Position numbers and translations under genes: made by a program. From the NCBI GenBank assembly GCA_949287835.1, contig CASEHV010000020.1, positions 1 to 33,717 on the forward strand: a stretch of DNA of 33,717 nucleotides, in the 5' to 3' direction. Source of the stretch: an uncultured Helicobacter sp. (GTDB taxonomy: Bacteria > Campylobacterota > Campylobacteria > Campylobacterales > Helicobacteraceae). Shown here piece by piece: positions 16,917-26,886 of the stretch; the first letter of the stretch is position 1; every line of letters starts with the position of its first letter. The notes under the pieces were generated by a model. The model ran no database searches, was not told the DNA's origin, and saw only the letters and a list, made by a program, of their open reading frames with translations.

Positions 16917-17374
16917 TTTAGCATTTCTATCATTTCTCTAACGGCACCCCTGCCACCCCTTGCCTTTGTTATAAATGTTGCCTTGCTAAGATTCCTAGCA
17001 CTAGCATCTGATGGGGCAAAGCTGTATTTGCAAAACTCATACATGCCTAAATCATTTAAATCATCGCCTATACATGCTAGATTCTGTGGAGATAAATGAT
17101 ATTTTTTGATAATCTCCTCAAGGCATTTAACCTTATCATCTATACCTAAGTGAATCTCATGCACACCTAACTCTTTTGCCCTTTGCTCTGTTAGATGGCA
17201 TTTTCTACCGCTAATAATACTAACAAGACCGCCGTTTTTTATCCATAGTGCTATGCCTAAGCCATCTTTTGTATTAAAACTCTTGCTTTCATAAATGCCA
17301 TTATTTGTGTGTATAAATGTTATAGAGCCATCTGTGAGTGTGCCATCTACATCTAATACTATCATTTTTATCAT
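16901..17374 (-). CDS. kdsC: 3-deoxy-D-manno-octulosonate 8-phosphate phosphatase
   Basis: A cytoplasmic HAD phosphatase that converts Kdo-8-phosphate to Kdo for the LPS core. The length of 157 residues is close to the usual 160-180. HAD motif I is VLDVDGTLTDGS (Asp8 and Asp10), motif II SIISGRK, and motif IV IGDDLNDLGM. The short cap-less form fits the KdsC class. The start overlaps the hisB stop by 4 bases, so the two are translationally coupled. This pairing of histidine and Kdo biosynthesis genes is an arrangement I associate with Campylobacterota. Confidence 0.92.
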   Translation of the reverse strand: MIKMIVLDVDGTLTDGSITFIHTNNGIYESKSFNTKDGLGIALWIKNGGLVSIISGRKCHLTEQRAKELGVHEIHLGIDDKVKCLEEIIKKYHLSPQNLACIGDDLNDLGMYEFCKYSFAPSDASARNLSKATFITKARGGRGAVREMIEMLNAMQG

Positions 17375-17958
17375 AAGCTCCCCTTTGTGCTTGGAATCTC
17401 TACTCTCTCATTAATGCTAATAGCTCTCCTAAGGCTTAGCGCAAATGCCTTAAAACTAGCCTCTACTATGTGGTGTAAATTCTTTCCTCGTTTCAAAACT
17501 AAATGTGTGCTAAGACCTGCATTCATCACAACTGCGCGGAAAAATTCCTCAACCAACTCTACATCAAATTCCCCAATCTTGCCAAAGAATCCATTACTAG
17601 CATTACTCATATCAAATAGTAAAAATGCTCTATTGCTAATATCTATATCGCATTCCACACATGCCTCGTCCATGACGACACTGCCATTTCCAAAACGTTC
17701 GATATTTTTAACAGGAAAGATTCCCTCTTTAATAGCGTTGCCTAGCACAATGCCGCAATCCTCAACGCTATGATGAAAATCCACAAATACGTCGCCATCA
17801 CATACTAAATCAATATCCATTAGGGAATGTTTGCAAAAAGATTCTAACATGTGGTTAAAAAATCCAATCTTTGTATCAATCCTGCCCTTTCCGCTACCAT
17901 AAATATTTAGCGACAAGGTTATATTTGTCTCTTTTGTTTTTCTCTCTAATTTTATCAT
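17371..17958 (-). CDS. hisB: Imidazoleglycerol-phosphate dehydratase
   Basis: Converts imidazole glycerol phosphate to imidazole acetol phosphate in histidine synthesis. It is a 195-residue monofunctional form without the N-terminal HAD phosphatase of enteric HisB. The metal-binding histidine motifs are visible: FFNHMLESFCKHS, DFHHSVEDCGI and a later NLHHIVEASFKAF. The start METHIONINE-I-K-L-E-R-K is standard for the family. It is the first gene of the pair with kdsC. No other his genes are in the window, so the pathway genes are scattered. Confidence 0.95.
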   Translation of the reverse strand: MIKLERKTKETNITLSLNIYGSGKGRIDTKIGFFNHMLESFCKHSLMDIDLVCDGDVFVDFHHSVEDCGIVLGNAIKEGIFPVKNIERFGNGSVVMDEACVECDIDISNRAFLLFDMSNASNGFFGKIGEFDVELVEEFFRAVVMNAGLSTHLVLKRGKNLHHIVEASFKAFALSLRRAISINERVEIPSTKGSL

Positions 17959-18014
17959 GCCTATCTTTCACTATTTTTTGAATTTATTTTTTTGCATTTT
18001 ATCTTAAATCGTTG

Positions 18015-18020
18015 TATAAT
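18015..18020 (+). promoter_or_regulatory. -10 element for the DUF177-rpmF-plsX-fabH cluster
   Basis: TATAAT, preceded by TTG, 28 bases before the ATG at 18048. It overlaps the upstream TTG codon at 18012, which argues against that codon as the translation start. Confidence 0.55.
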
Positions 18021-18047
18021 CAGTGCAAAATCAAGGTTTGTTACGTA

Positions 18048-18431
18048 ATGAAAATCCAATTTAAAAAAGTCTCAAGCAAAGCTAGGGAAGTAAAATTTGT
18101 CTTTAATAGCGAGGATTGCGAGTTCTTGCAGGAGGGAGAAAATATCACATTAGAGGGGCATATACAGAGAGTAGATTCTAAACTTGTAAAATTCTATGGT
18201 AAGATTACAGGGAATCTTTGCCTAATTTGTGTGCGAAGTGGCGAGGATTTTAGTAAAATAATAGATGAGGATTTGATTTTGTATTTCTCAGATGGATTCT
18301 GGGAGATGCAAAGTCAAAAGCACGACTATGACTTAGATGTCATAGAGTTTTTTGATGGATTTATCGATTTTTTCTACATCGCTAGTAGCGAGGTGGAATC
18401 TATTCGGACAGACTATAATATTAAGGAGTAG
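18048..18431 (+). CDS. DUF177 (YceD-like) protein
   Basis: A 127-residue soluble protein directly upstream of rpmF, the standard position for the DUF177/YceD family, which is linked to 23S rRNA accumulation in plants and bacteria. The start is ATG at 18048 (MKIQFKKVSSKAREVKF). The longer frame from TTG at 18012 would begin inside the -10 box. The central CLICVRSGEDFSKIIDEDLILYF resembles the family core, normally a C-x-R-C-L type segment. The acidic C-terminus ends 3 bases before the rpmF ATG. Confidence 0.75.
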   Translation: MKIQFKKVSSKAREVKFVFNSEDCEFLQEGENITLEGHIQRVDSKLVKFYGKITGNLCLICVRSGEDFSKIIDEDLILYFSDGFWEMQSQKHDYDLDVIEFFDGFIDFFYIASSEVESIRTDYNIKE

Positions 18432-18434
18432 CAA

Positions 18435-18584
18435 ATGGCAGTTCCTAAGCGAAGAGTGAGCAAAACTAGAGCGGCAAAGAGACGGACACATTACAAAGTG
18501 GCATTGGCAAAGCCTATTAAGGATAAAGACGGAAGCTGGAAGTTACCTCATTTTATCAATAAGTTTAGTAACGAATACAAGTAG
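18435..18584 (+). CDS. rpmF: 50S ribosomal protein bL32
   Basis: A 49-residue ribosomal protein. The N-terminus [20 protein letters not shown] is diagnostic of bL32. AAGGAG (18423-18428) lies 6 bases upstream. This is the zinc-free version: no CxxC pair is present. It is followed after 4 bases by plsX, giving the conserved DUF177-rpmF-plsX-fabH order. Confidence 0.97.
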   Translation: MAVPKRRVSKTRAAKRRTHYKVALAKPIKDKDGSWKLPHFINKFSNEYK

Positions 18585-18588
18585 CATT

Positions 18589-19617
18589 ATGTTGAGAATT
18601 GCCTTAGATGCAATGGGAGCTGATAATGGCGTAACACCCGTGTTAGATGGTCTCATAAGTGCATTGTCTGCTAAGGATTTCAAGGTATTTTTGATAGGAG
18701 ATGAGAATCCTATCAAGGCTTGTTTGGATTCTAAGAATCTAGATTCCAAACTGCTAAATAATATTGAGATAATCCACACAGACGACTATATCAAGATGAC
18801 AGAATCTGCAAGTAACGCCACAAGACGCAGTGAAACTTCGATTTTTAAGGCAATAGAGCTTGTCAAAGATGATTTAGCAGATGCCTGTGTGAGTGCGGGG
18901 CATAGCGGAGCTACAATGAGTCTTGCTACCTTAAAGATAGGTCGCATTAGCGGGGTTTTACGTCCTGCGATATGCACCTGTATGCCTACTATCACAGAAA
19001 ATAAGAGCCTCATACTAGATGCGGGGGCAAATACAGATTGTAAGCCCGAGTTTTTAGTGCATTTTGCCATTATGGGTTATGAGTATGCCAAATGCGTTTT
19101 GGGATATGAGAATCCACGCGTGGGACTACTCTCTAATGGCGAGGAGGATTCTAAGGGCAATGAGCTGACAAAGCAGACATTTAAAATGCTAAAAGATTTT
19201 GAGTTTTTCAAGGGTAATGTAGAGGGGTCTGATATTTTTAATGGCTCTGTCGATGTCATTGTATGCGATGGCTTCATGGGGAATCTCGTCTTAAAGGCAA
19301 GTGAGGGCGTGGCTAGTTCTATTGGCAGGATTCTAAAAGATGAGGCTAAAAAGTCTTTTAAACGAATGTTTGGCTTCTTTCTTATAAAACCTGCCCTTCG
19401 TGCCTTAAAGATGAAAATGGACTATGCAGAATATGGCGGTGCCCCATTGCTTGGTATTAAAAAGCCTGTGATTATTAGTCATGGAAAGAGTAATGCTAGG
19501 GCTATCGAGTGTGCGTTATATCAGGCTATGAGGGCTTACGAGACTAAGATTTGCGATAGAATCACAGAGGCTTTTATGGCTCTTGAGGGCAGTAGTCTAG
19601 ATTCTAATGTAGGCTAA
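18589..19617 (+). CDS. plsX: Phosphate acyltransferase PlsX
   Basis: Transfers acyl chains from acyl-ACP to phosphate, making acyl-phosphate for PlsY in phospholipid synthesis. It is a peripheral membrane enzyme. The length of 342 residues is normal. Family marks are the start [39 protein letters not shown] and [15 protein letters not shown]. The ribosome-binding site is weak because the gene starts 4 bases after the rpmF stop, so coupling is likely. fabH follows after 9 bases. Confidence 0.96.
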   Translation: MLRIALDAMGADNGVTPVLDGLISALSAKDFKVFLIGDENPIKACLDSKNLDSKLLNNIEIIHTDDYIKMTESASNATRRSETSIFKAIELVKDDLADACVSAGHSGATMSLATLKIGRISGVLRPAICTCMPTITENKSLILDAGANTDCKPEFLVHFAIMGYEYAKCVLGYENPRVGLLSNGEEDSKGNELTKQTFKMLKDFEFFKGNVEGSDIFNGSVDVIVCDGFMGNLVLKASEGVASSIGRILKDEAKKSFKRMFGFFLIKPALRALKMKMDYAEYGGAPLLGIKKPVIISHGKSNARAIECALYQAMRAYETKICDRITEAFMALEGSSLDSNVG

Positions 19618-19626
19618 AGGATTTGT

Positions 19627-20637
19627 ATGTCTGCACGTTTTGCTTCTATTAAGTCTGTGGCATCTTATGTGCCTAGCAACTGCATTTCTAATGACTTTTT
19701 TACGCAGTTTTTGGATACAAGCGATGAGTGGATTACCCAGCGAACAGGTATAAAGACTAGATATTTTGCTAATAAGGAACAGAAAAGTAGCGATTTGGGA
19801 TATGAGGCGGCGAAGTTAGCATTAAGCAGGGCAAAGATGGAGGTTAGCGATATTGATTTGCTACTTTGCTCTAGTATTAGTCCAGATTTTTTTGGTATGC
19901 CATCGACTGCGTGCATGATTGCCTCTAAGCTTGGTTTGCGTGATAAGCCTGCCTTTGATGTAGTCTCGGCTTGCACTGGATTTATTTATATGCTCTCATG
20001 TGCGAAAAGCTTTATTGAGAGTGGTGTGTATGAGAATATTTTGGTGATAGGTGCAGAGAAGATTAGCTCTGTGCTTGATTTTAGCGATAGAAGCACATGT
20101 GTGTTATTTGGAGATGGTGCGGGGGCATGTGTGATTTCAAGGAGTGATAAAATCGGCATAAAAGATGTGCACATTTCATCAAATGGTGATTTCTCAAGTC
20201 TACTTTACACGCCAAAAAGAAATAATGGCAATGAGATAGATTTACTCTCTCCTATCATAGATGATGAGGTGCTAGATTCTCAAACGCTAAAAATGCGTGG
20301 CAATGAAGTCTTTAAAATCGCAGTAAGGACGATAGCAAATGACGCTAAAGAGATTTTAGAGAAAAACAATATAGATTCTAATGATTTAGATTTTTTTATA
20401 CCACATCAGGCAAATCTTAGAATCATTCAATCAGTCGCAAATGCCCTCATGCTACCGCAAGAAAAGATTGTTTTGACCGTGCAGAAATATGGCAATACCT
20501 CTGCTGCTAGCATTCCTATGGCACTTGAAGTTGCATATAGTGAGAATAGAATCAAGAATGGCGATTTAATGCTTTTTGATGCGTTCGGCTCTGGCTTTAC
20601 ATGGGGAAGTGCACTTGTCTATGCGGATTTTGTGTAA
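19627..20637 (+). CDS. fabH: 3-oxoacyl-ACP synthase III
   Basis: Condenses acetyl-CoA with malonyl-ACP to start type II fatty acid synthesis. Length 336 residues. The catalytic triad is visible as C116 (VVSACTGF), H260 (FIPHQANLR) and N290 ([10 protein letters not shown]). The N-terminal [13 protein letters not shown] and C-terminal [12 protein letters not shown] stretches are typical. AAGGA lies upstream of the ATG. The stop directly abuts the convergent ribD stop. Confidence 0.97.
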   Translation: MSARFASIKSVASYVPSNCISNDFFTQFLDTSDEWITQRTGIKTRYFANKEQKSSDLGYEAAKLALSRAKMEVSDIDLLLCSSISPDFFGMPSTACMIASKLGLRDKPAFDVVSACTGFIYMLSCAKSFIESGVYENILVIGAEKISSVLDFSDRSTCVLFGDGAGACVISRSDKIGIKDVHISSNGDFSSLLYTPKRNNGNEIDLLSPIIDDEVLDSQTLKMRGNEVFKIAVRTIANDAKEILEKNNIDSNDLDFFIPHQANLRIIQSVANALMLPQEKIVLTVQKYGNTSAASIPMALEVAYSENRIKNGDLMLFDAFGSGFTWGSALVYADFV

Positions 20638-21645
20638 TTATTTTCTAAACAACCAATACCTTATATTTCCCTCCTCTTTTTCTAATATATCGCAATGTGC
20701 TAGGTAGAAATCATCTAGGCTAGTTTGATGAAAGATTCCCCCTGTGCGAATGCTAGGTGCGATATATCCCATGATGCAATCTATACTATCTTTTACATTT
20801 GAGAGCATAGAAAAGCCACCCTCTATAATATTAAAACCTTCCTGCAAATGATTTAGATTCTCTACAATCTCTACTTCTCTATTTTTGATATTATATGAGC
20901 TTATATCTTTTATGTTTTTGCTAAAAATATATATCTTTGGATTTTTATTGCTTTTATAAGGTGGCAGAGCATAGCGGGTATCTAGGAATGGATTATCATC
21001 TCGCAGTGTCCTGCCAGAGATAGTAATAGAATCTGCTACTGCCCTCATATTGTGCGTAAAGATTCTAGAATCCTCATTGCTAATAATGCCACCCTCATAG
21101 CTGCCATCTAGGCGACTTGCTATCTTGAAAAGATTGAATCTCCCCCTCTGCAGACACTTAAAGGGGTAGAGTAGAGATTCTGCCTTGCTACTTAGTACCA
21201 AAGAGACTTCAATGTCTTTTAGCCTAGCTGCCCCGCCACTTGCAATCTTATGAGTATCATTTGTGCCGATGATGATACGTTTTGGTTTTAGCTCTTCTAG
21301 TAGCTTTGCACAAGGCGGGGTTTTGCCATAATGATTGCATGGCTCTAGCGTTACGAAAAATTCGCAATCTTTAAAGATATTATTATGATTGGCACTTAAA
21401 AATTCATGTATTTTATTAGAATCTTGTATATTTTCTAACTCTCTATTATCGCTTAGTTTCATAAATGCACTCTTACATGCCAAAACTTCGGCATGGGGGA
21501 ATCCACTTTTTTGATGAGATTCTAGAGCTAGAATCTCATTATTATGCAGGATAAGACAGGCTACAGCTGGATTTGGCAGTGTTAGAGTTTGTGTTTTCCA
21601 TGCTTGTGATATGGCAAGATTCATATATATTTCATCTGAATTCAT
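20638..21645 (-). CDS. ribD: Riboflavin biosynthesis deaminase/reductase RibD
   Basis: The N-terminal half (about 1-150) is the pyrimidine deaminase: zinc ligands in FPHAEVLAC and LEPCNHYGKTPPCAKLL. The C-terminal half (about 160-335) is the reductase-like domain (KIASRLDGS, SITISGRTLRDDNPFLDTR). At 335 residues it is shorter than the roughly 360-370 of typical bifunctional RibD, and the reductase half diverges at its end (IRTGGIFHQTSLDDFYL), as in other Helicobacter RibD proteins. It probably performs both steps of flavin ring precursor synthesis, with reductase activity less sure. AAGGAAA precedes the ATG. Confidence 0.9.
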   Translation of the reverse strand: MNSDEIYMNLAISQAWKTQTLTLPNPAVACLILHNNEILALESHQKSGFPHAEVLACKSAFMKLSDNRELENIQDSNKIHEFLSANHNNIFKDCEFFVTLEPCNHYGKTPPCAKLLEELKPKRIIIGTNDTHKIASGGAARLKDIEVSLVLSSKAESLLYPFKCLQRGRFNLFKIASRLDGSYEGGIISNEDSRIFTHNMRAVADSITISGRTLRDDNPFLDTRYALPPYKSNKNPKIYIFSKNIKDISSYNIKNREVEIVENLNHLQEGFNIIEGGFSMLSNVKDSIDCIMGYIAPSIRTGGIFHQTSLDDFYLAHCDILEKEEGNIRYWLFRK

Positions 21646-21659
21646 AGCTTTCCTTAAGA

Positions 21660-21665
21660 TATAAT
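21660..21665 (+). promoter_or_regulatory. -10 element for the secreted gene at 21695
   Basis: TATAAT, 30 bases before the ATG at 21695, with AAGGA (about 21684) as ribosome-binding site. Confidence 0.5.
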
Positions 21666-21694
21666 GCTAATAGATTCTAACACAAGGATATAAA

Positions 21695-23030
21695 ATGAAA
21701 AAGTTGCTATTAGTACTGCTGTGTGTCATATCTTTAGAGGCAAAGATGACAGGAGGGATATGATGATAGTTCTGAAGACACGAGGATTTGCCCCTTTCCT
21801 TTGCGGGATTATTCCTTAGAGTGGGAAACACCAGTTGTATTTGAGCAAATCAAAGAGTCGCTAAAACAACGTGAATTTAATCTTGGCACTCAATGCACTA
21901 ATGACAATGAAGAGGAATGCTATGCAAAAGATGTTTATTATATTATAAAAAATAGTGTCATAGATATTGTAGGGAGCGAATATATTACTATTACTGGAAT
22001 GATTTCTGCGATATCTGAGAACATAAGAGAGAAAAGTGTATGCGATGGTAATATATGCACTACCACAGGATTCATTGATGATAGGATTATTTATAAATCT
22101 CGCTGCAAAGATGGAAAATATGATGGATTACAGCAAGTTGCCTTGTCACAAAATGATTTAAAATCAGAGGATAACGAAGAAGATGACGACCTGCTTTTTC
22201 GTCATGAGTTTTCTCTAAACTACAAAGATGGCAAACTAGATGGCAGAGTGAAAGAGGATTATTTTTACACATCTAGTAAATACAATTATATACGCAAGTA
22301 TTTAGATATAAATATACGTAATGGTAGGATACAGGACGATTTTAAATATAGAAAAGCAGAATACTACGAAAGTGATTATTCATATAATCTTAAGGATATA
22401 ACAGCAAAGTTTGTTGATGGCGTGCCAAGAGAGTTTCTTGTGGAGACTAGATTCCTAAACGATAATGGAAAGGGTGTTGATTATTATATTTATGGAAAGG
22501 CAGATGATGATTATAAACTAAATGGCATGTATTTTGTAGCTAGCAAATCTCTAGGCTACATAGGATATCATGGCATCGCACGTGTTGATATTGGTCAATA
22601 TGAGCATGGAAAGAAGATTCAATCTGTATCTTATGAAGATGGCACAGCCACATCGGCATTATGTCGTTTAGATGATAGCTTTTGCAATAGTGCAAATGAA
22701 TATGTTTATTATTTATCTTATAGTGACTGCTTTGTTTGGTGCAGAAATGATGAGTTTATAGCTAATGTCTATGATATAAAGGCAAGAAAGCTAGATGATG
22801 AGAGGAAAATAATACAAAAATATATATCATTTGCTAGTAAAAACTTCCTAAAAGGAGGTGAGGAGAGCAGAAATGCAAAAGGAGAGCTAGAGAGCAAAAT
22901 GTGGGTATGGTATGGGAGAGATAAATTGGCAAGGGAGATTGTAACGAATTATGTAAGTCATAAAATGAAATACAAGACATTTTTATTTGACGGAAAGCTT
23001 ATTCAGGAAGGTGAAAAACAAAATTATTAA
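21695..23030 (+). pseudogene. Secreted MORN/YwqK-like protein with a frameshift after the signal peptide
   Basis: An ATG at 21695 with a good promoter and ribosome-binding site encodes a clear signal peptide, MKKLLLVLLCVISLEAK, but hits TGA after MTGGI (21761-21763). The frame one base later is open from 21750 (QEGYDDSSEDTRICPFP...) to 23030, about 426 residues. A single extra base in the AGGAGGGA at 21751-21758 explains the break. The mature part contains degenerate repeats of the form Y-x-D-G-K-x-D-G (RCKDGKYDG near 22096, YKDGKLDG near 22231, DYKLNG near 22508), like MORN-variant or YwqK-type modules, and several Cys. The alternative TTG start at 21801 would give a 409-residue protein without a signal. 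The gene looks recently inactivated, phase-shifted, or affected by a sequencing error. Confidence 0.65.
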
Positions 23031-23219
23031 TTTGTGATTTGTGGGTGGTTTTTCAATATTAAATTCTTAAAAACAAAAATATGGAATCAATGCAGTGTTT
23101 TTAGGGCATTAAATAAAAAGTTGGTAGATGGGAAATAAATTTATGAATGGAATGTCGGTTGTTTATCACTGAGCGTATGTTAAAAACAAGAATTTTAATA
23201 AAAAATCAAGAAAGCGGAT

Positions 23220-23276
23220 TATGGAGATAGGATAGAGTTTTATAAAATCAAAATATCTTTTATCTATCTCTCCATA
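23220..23276. terminator. Candidate hairpin terminator between convergent genes
   Basis: Left arm TATGGAGA-TAG-GATAGA (23220-23236) pairs with TCTATC-TCTCCATA (23263-23276) except for a 3-base bulge. It lies between the convergent secreted gene and htrA. The rest of 23031-23288 shows no gene. Confidence 0.4.
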
Positions 23277-23288
23277 GTTGTCAAGACA

Positions 23289-24764
23289 CTATTTTGCAAT
23301 AATAGTTTTTACCTCACCGCTTATTACATTATAGGCTAGAATCCTCTTTGTTTTACCATTAAAGGTTTTTATAGCATTTTGGAAATCCGCTATGCTTTTT
23401 ATCTGCACATTTTCTATCTGCGCTATGACATCGCCTTTTTGGAATCCCGCATTACTAGCCTTAGAATCTCTAGCAATATCACTTACGATGACGCCATTTA
23501 TATCATCTGGGATTCTATAATTCTGTCGTATATCCTTGCTTAGATTTTCAACTCTAAGACCATCGAATAATCCCCCGCTATCTTTTACACTAGATGGTTC
23601 TACATTATAGGATTGCTGACTTGCCTGTGGTTGCTCTGCCAATACTAGCGAGATTTGCTTTGTTTCTGTGCTATTTTTGCCACCTTTCATAACACTTCTT
23701 ACGATAGTTAGCGTAATTTTTTGTTGTGGAGACATAGCGCCGATTGTGTTTCGCAGGTCTGCGGCGTTTTTAATCTTCTTGCCATTTACCTCAGTAACGA
23801 CGTCCCACACTGCTAATCCAGCCCTTTGTGCAGGGGAGTTTGCCTGCATACCTACGATTAATGCACCTGTTATATCGCCATAGATTCCAGAGACTTCAGA
23901 ATCTACATCTTTGATATTTACGCCAAGGAAGCCTCTCTTAACCCTACCTGTTTTGATAAGCTCCATAGCGACATTTTTTACCATTTCGGAGGGAATGGCA
24001 AAACCTATGCCGTGATTGCCTCCTGTCCGTGATATGATAGCAGTATTCATTCCTATAAATGCACCGCGACTATCGATTAGCGCACCGCCTGAGTTGCCCG
24101 GATTAATGCTTGCATCTGTCTGTATGAAATTCTCATAACTGCTAATGCCAAAGCCTGTTTTATTGAGTGCAGAGATGATTCCCTGCGTTACACTCTCACC
24201 CACGCCGAATGGATTCCCAATGGCAAAGACGACATCACCCACTGCGTATTTCGTGCTATCCGCAAAGGGCAGCACGGGCAGATTCTTTTTATCTATGCGA
24301 ATCACGGCAATATCGCTTTGCGTATCCTCGCCTACTAGCTTTGCATTATATCGTTTGCTATCGCCTGGGAGTGTTACATATATCTTATCTGCACCTCTTA
24401 CTACATGACTATTTGTAACAATATACCCATCGCTAGAGATGATAACGCCAGAGCCTATGCCACCTTGTAGTCTGTCCTGTGGAATCATATTGCCAAAAAA
24501 CTGCTGGAAAAAAGGGTCGTTAAAGAATGGATTAGCCTCTGCACCCACTTTCTTTTCTGTCATGATATTTACAACGGCTTTTGTAGCATTTTTTATAGAA
24601 TCATGATAGGATAGAATGCTTCTTTGCTGCGAGGTGGGATTGCTTCTGCTAAAGTCTGGAGCCTCTGTTATTTGGAAGGCTTGGCTTAGGCAGAGGCTTA
24701 GGGGCAAAATACACAACAATTTTTTAATCGATGTAGAGTGATGTTTTTTAATAGTTTTTTTCAT
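23289..24764 (-). CDS. htrA: Periplasmic/secreted serine protease HtrA (DegP family)
   Basis: A 491-residue S1C protease with a signal peptide (MKKTIKKHHS... SLCLSQAF, about 1-30). The catalytic triad is H120 (IVTNSHVV), D151 (SDIAVIRID) and S225 (NPGNSGGAL). Two PDZ domains follow, at about 250-345 and 400-490. HtrA degrades misfolded envelope proteins, and in H. pylori and C. jejuni it is secreted and cleaves E-cadherin. Start: ATG at 24764 with GGGAG upstream. A longer frame to 24833 would begin upstream of the -10 box at 24799-24804. It diverges from the BioC-like gene across about 226 AT-rich bases. Confidence 0.96.
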   Translation of the reverse strand: MKKTIKKHHSTSIKKLLCILPLSLCLSQAFQITEAPDFSRSNPTSQQRSILSYHDSIKNATKAVVNIMTEKKVGAEANPFFNDPFFQQFFGNMIPQDRLQGGIGSGVIISSDGYIVTNSHVVRGADKIYVTLPGDSKRYNAKLVGEDTQSDIAVIRIDKKNLPVLPFADSTKYAVGDVVFAIGNPFGVGESVTQGIISALNKTGFGISSYENFIQTDASINPGNSGGALIDSRGAFIGMNTAIISRTGGNHGIGFAIPSEMVKNVAMELIKTGRVKRGFLGVNIKDVDSEVSGIYGDITGALIVGMQANSPAQRAGLAVWDVVTEVNGKKIKNAADLRNTIGAMSPQQKITLTIVRSVMKGGKNSTETKQISLVLAEQPQASQQSYNVEPSSVKDSGGLFDGLRVENLSKDIRQNYRIPDDINGVIVSDIARDSKASNAGFQKGDVIAQIENVQIKSIADFQNAIKTFNGKTKRILAYNVISGEVKTIIAK

Positions 24765-24798
24765 TATGAAACTCCCATTAAGTATTGAATGAGGAAAA

Positions 24799-24804
24799 AT
24801 TCTA
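24799..24804 (-). promoter_or_regulatory. -10 element for htrA
   Basis: TAGAAT on the minus strand, about 35 bases before the htrA ATG at 24764. It excludes the upstream in-frame start at 24833. Confidence 0.45.
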
Positions 24805-24963
24805 ATATGTGTTAATAATCTTTTTTCAAACAAAACAACACAACAAATAAAAAAATATATAAATATTTTAAATATATAAATAAAAATTTTTTAAAGATAA
24901 TTTATGTGGTTTTGACGCTAAAAATGAGTTTTTGAAAGCATGATATTTTTGGGATTAATATCA

Positions 24964-24969
24964 TATAAT
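24964..24969 (+). promoter_or_regulatory. -10 element for the BioC-like/GT90/mqnA cluster
   Basis: TATAAT, 27 bases before the ATG at 24991. It makes the upstream in-frame ATG at 24940 unlikely as the start. The preceding stretch at about 24830-24900 is almost pure A/T. Confidence 0.5.
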
Positions 24970-24990
24970 AGCATTTTGCAATGTGAGGGT

Positions 24991-25707
24991 ATGATGAAAA
25001 AAGAGTGCATGATGAGGGCATTTATCAATGCGGAATCTAGCTATGATGATAATGCCTACATTCAGCAATATATGTCTAAAAAATTATTTTCCATGTTAGA
25101 GAAGTATTCTTTAAATACATTTGATAGCATTTTTGAGTTTGGCAGTGGCACGGGGATTCTCACTAGATTACTATCACAATTAGCATTTAAACGATATATT
25201 TGTAATGATATTTGTAACTATAAAAATAAATACACAAATAGCAGGATACAGACGCAGATATTTGACATGGAGGATATTTGCTATATGGATATTTATAACG
25301 AGAGATTTAATCTCATCGCATCGAATGCTTGTTTGCAATGGTTGCCATTTAATAAGACCATAGAGAATCTATACAATATGCTAGATTCTAATGGTGTGTT
25401 GCTTATCGGGACATTTGGGGTGCAGAATCTAGTGGAGGTTAGGGATATTAGCGGTGTGGGGCTTGTGTATTTAAGTTTAGATTATATATCTAAATATATT
25501 GGCGGCTTATTTGAGATTCTGCAAATAGATGAGGAGATAAAAAAACTAGATTTTTCACATTCGCTAGGGGTATTTAGACATCTAAGAGATAGTGGGGTAA
25601 ATTCCCTAGGCGACAGACTAAAAACATCATGGATAAAGGAGTATCAGGAAAAATACAAAGGCGAGATTAGCTATCATTGCATTTACATATTAGCGAGGAA
25701 AAGTTAG
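24991..25707 (+). CDS. Class I SAM methyltransferase, BioC-like
   Basis: A 238-residue soluble methyltransferase. The SAM-binding motif I is FEFGSGTGILTRLL (about 44-57), with D and N residues in the following strands (YICNDICNY) and NLIASNACLQWL at the motif IV position. The opening FINAESSYDDNAYIQQYMSKKL and the ASNACLQWL stretch resemble BioC, which methylates malonyl-ACP to begin biotin synthesis. That substrate is inferred. GAGGG just upstream favours ATG 24991 or 24994; 25012 is also possible. It ends 1 base before the GT90 gene, so the two are co-transcribed. Confidence 0.75.
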   Translation: MMKKECMMRAFINAESSYDDNAYIQQYMSKKLFSMLEKYSLNTFDSIFEFGSGTGILTRLLSQLAFKRYICNDICNYKNKYTNSRIQTQIFDMEDICYMDIYNERFNLIASNACLQWLPFNKTIENLYNMLDSNGVLLIGTFGVQNLVEVRDISGVGLVYLSLDYISKYIGGLFEILQIDEEIKKLDFSHSLGVFRHLRDSGVNSLGDRLKTSWIKEYQEKYKGEISYHCIYILARKS

Positions 25708-25708
25708 T

Positions 25709-26836
25709 TTGTCTTTTGGAAAATTAATGTATAAATTGAGTGGCATTGCTAGGGCTATTGTGCCTAGATATTTCACACAATCAGCCTTAGAGAAAACATT
25801 GCAATCCCTTTTTAGAATCTATGATAAAAAATTAGAATATATATCTCATAGGGTGAATTTCTACAACAAACTATCGCGACATTTCATAATGCCAGAGAGT
25901 AAAGATGATTTGCCAAAGAACTCCTCTTTTGGTGAATATGATTTTAAAAAATATCTTGGCGGAGAGGGATATGGTGAGTATATATATAGCCTAGAGCATA
26001 AATACTCGCAATTTAGTAGATTAAATAATATGCAATGTCTATGTCCTAATCTATCAAAGCTATCGCAAAATAGTCCAAAGTATGGCTCGGCTTATTATTT
26101 TGATTCCTATGAATGGAGTAGGTATTTTCGCGATGATATTACGTGGTGTTTTTTGTTTAAAGATGTATGGCATTTGATAACCTATCCTAGCATTGTAAAA
26201 TCTCGACCGATTATGCAGGAAAATATCAATTCGATATTATTGCAGTTGGATAAATTTAGGCATTTTAGTTTTGTTAAGGATAATATAAAATTTGAGGATA
26301 AAAAGAATATTTTATTTTTTCGTGGCGCAGTTCATCAAGAACACAGAATCAGATTCTTTAAAACGCATTTTAATAATCCAAAATGTGATTTAGGACATGT
26401 GGGAAATATCAATGACTACAATAAGGCATGGCATAAACAAGTCTCTCCTATAAAAGAACATTTGAAATATAAATTTCTCCTTAGCCTTGAGGGTTTTGAC
26501 GTGGCAAGTAATCTTAAATGGATTATGGGGTCAAATAGTCTATGTGTGATGCCAAAGCCAGAAATGGAGACGTGGTTTATGGAATCAACGCTAAAACCAA
26601 ACATTCACTACGCAGAGATTAGTGAGGACTATAGCGATTTAGATAGTGTTTTGGATTTTTATTTATCCAATGAACGCATAGCAAAGGAAATCGTGCATAA
26701 TGCAAATGAATATGCAAGGCAGTTTTTTGATAAAAGGCTGGAGGGATTTATAAATTTACTTGTTTTGAGAAAATATTTTTATCTATCATCTCAGATAAAA
26801 ATAAGTAATATAGAAAAACAGATATTTAATGTCTAG
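25709..26836 (+). CDS. Glycosyltransferase family 90 (LpsA/CAP10-like)
   Basis: A 375-residue protein starting at TTG, with GAGGAAAA (25695-25702) upstream. An ATG at 25727 is the alternative. Residues about 190-320 carry the GT90 features: KKNILFFRGAVHQEHRIRFF, YKFLLSLEGFDVASNLKWIMGSNSLCVMPKPEMETWFME and KPNIHYAEISEDYSDL. Such enzymes add sugars to LPS or lipooligosaccharide, acting at the cytoplasmic face of the inner membrane. No membrane segment is evident. The gene lies between the BioC-like gene and mqnA, with no functional link obvious. The sugar and acceptor cannot be told from sequence. Confidence 0.87.
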   Translation: MSFGKLMYKLSGIARAIVPRYFTQSALEKTLQSLFRIYDKKLEYISHRVNFYNKLSRHFIMPESKDDLPKNSSFGEYDFKKYLGGEGYGEYIYSLEHKYSQFSRLNNMQCLCPNLSKLSQNSPKYGSAYYFDSYEWSRYFRDDITWCFLFKDVWHLITYPSIVKSRPIMQENINSILLQLDKFRHFSFVKDNIKFEDKKNILFFRGAVHQEHRIRFFKTHFNNPKCDLGHVGNINDYNKAWHKQVSPIKEHLKYKFLLSLEGFDVASNLKWIMGSNSLCVMPKPEMETWFMESTLKPNIHYAEISEDYSDLDSVLDFYLSNERIAKEIVHNANEYARQFFDKRLEGFINLLVLRKYFYLSSQIKISNIEKQIFNV

Positions 26837-26886
26837 CATATTTGCACTCTTTGCGATAGAATGGATAGTTTTATTTGGAGCTTATT

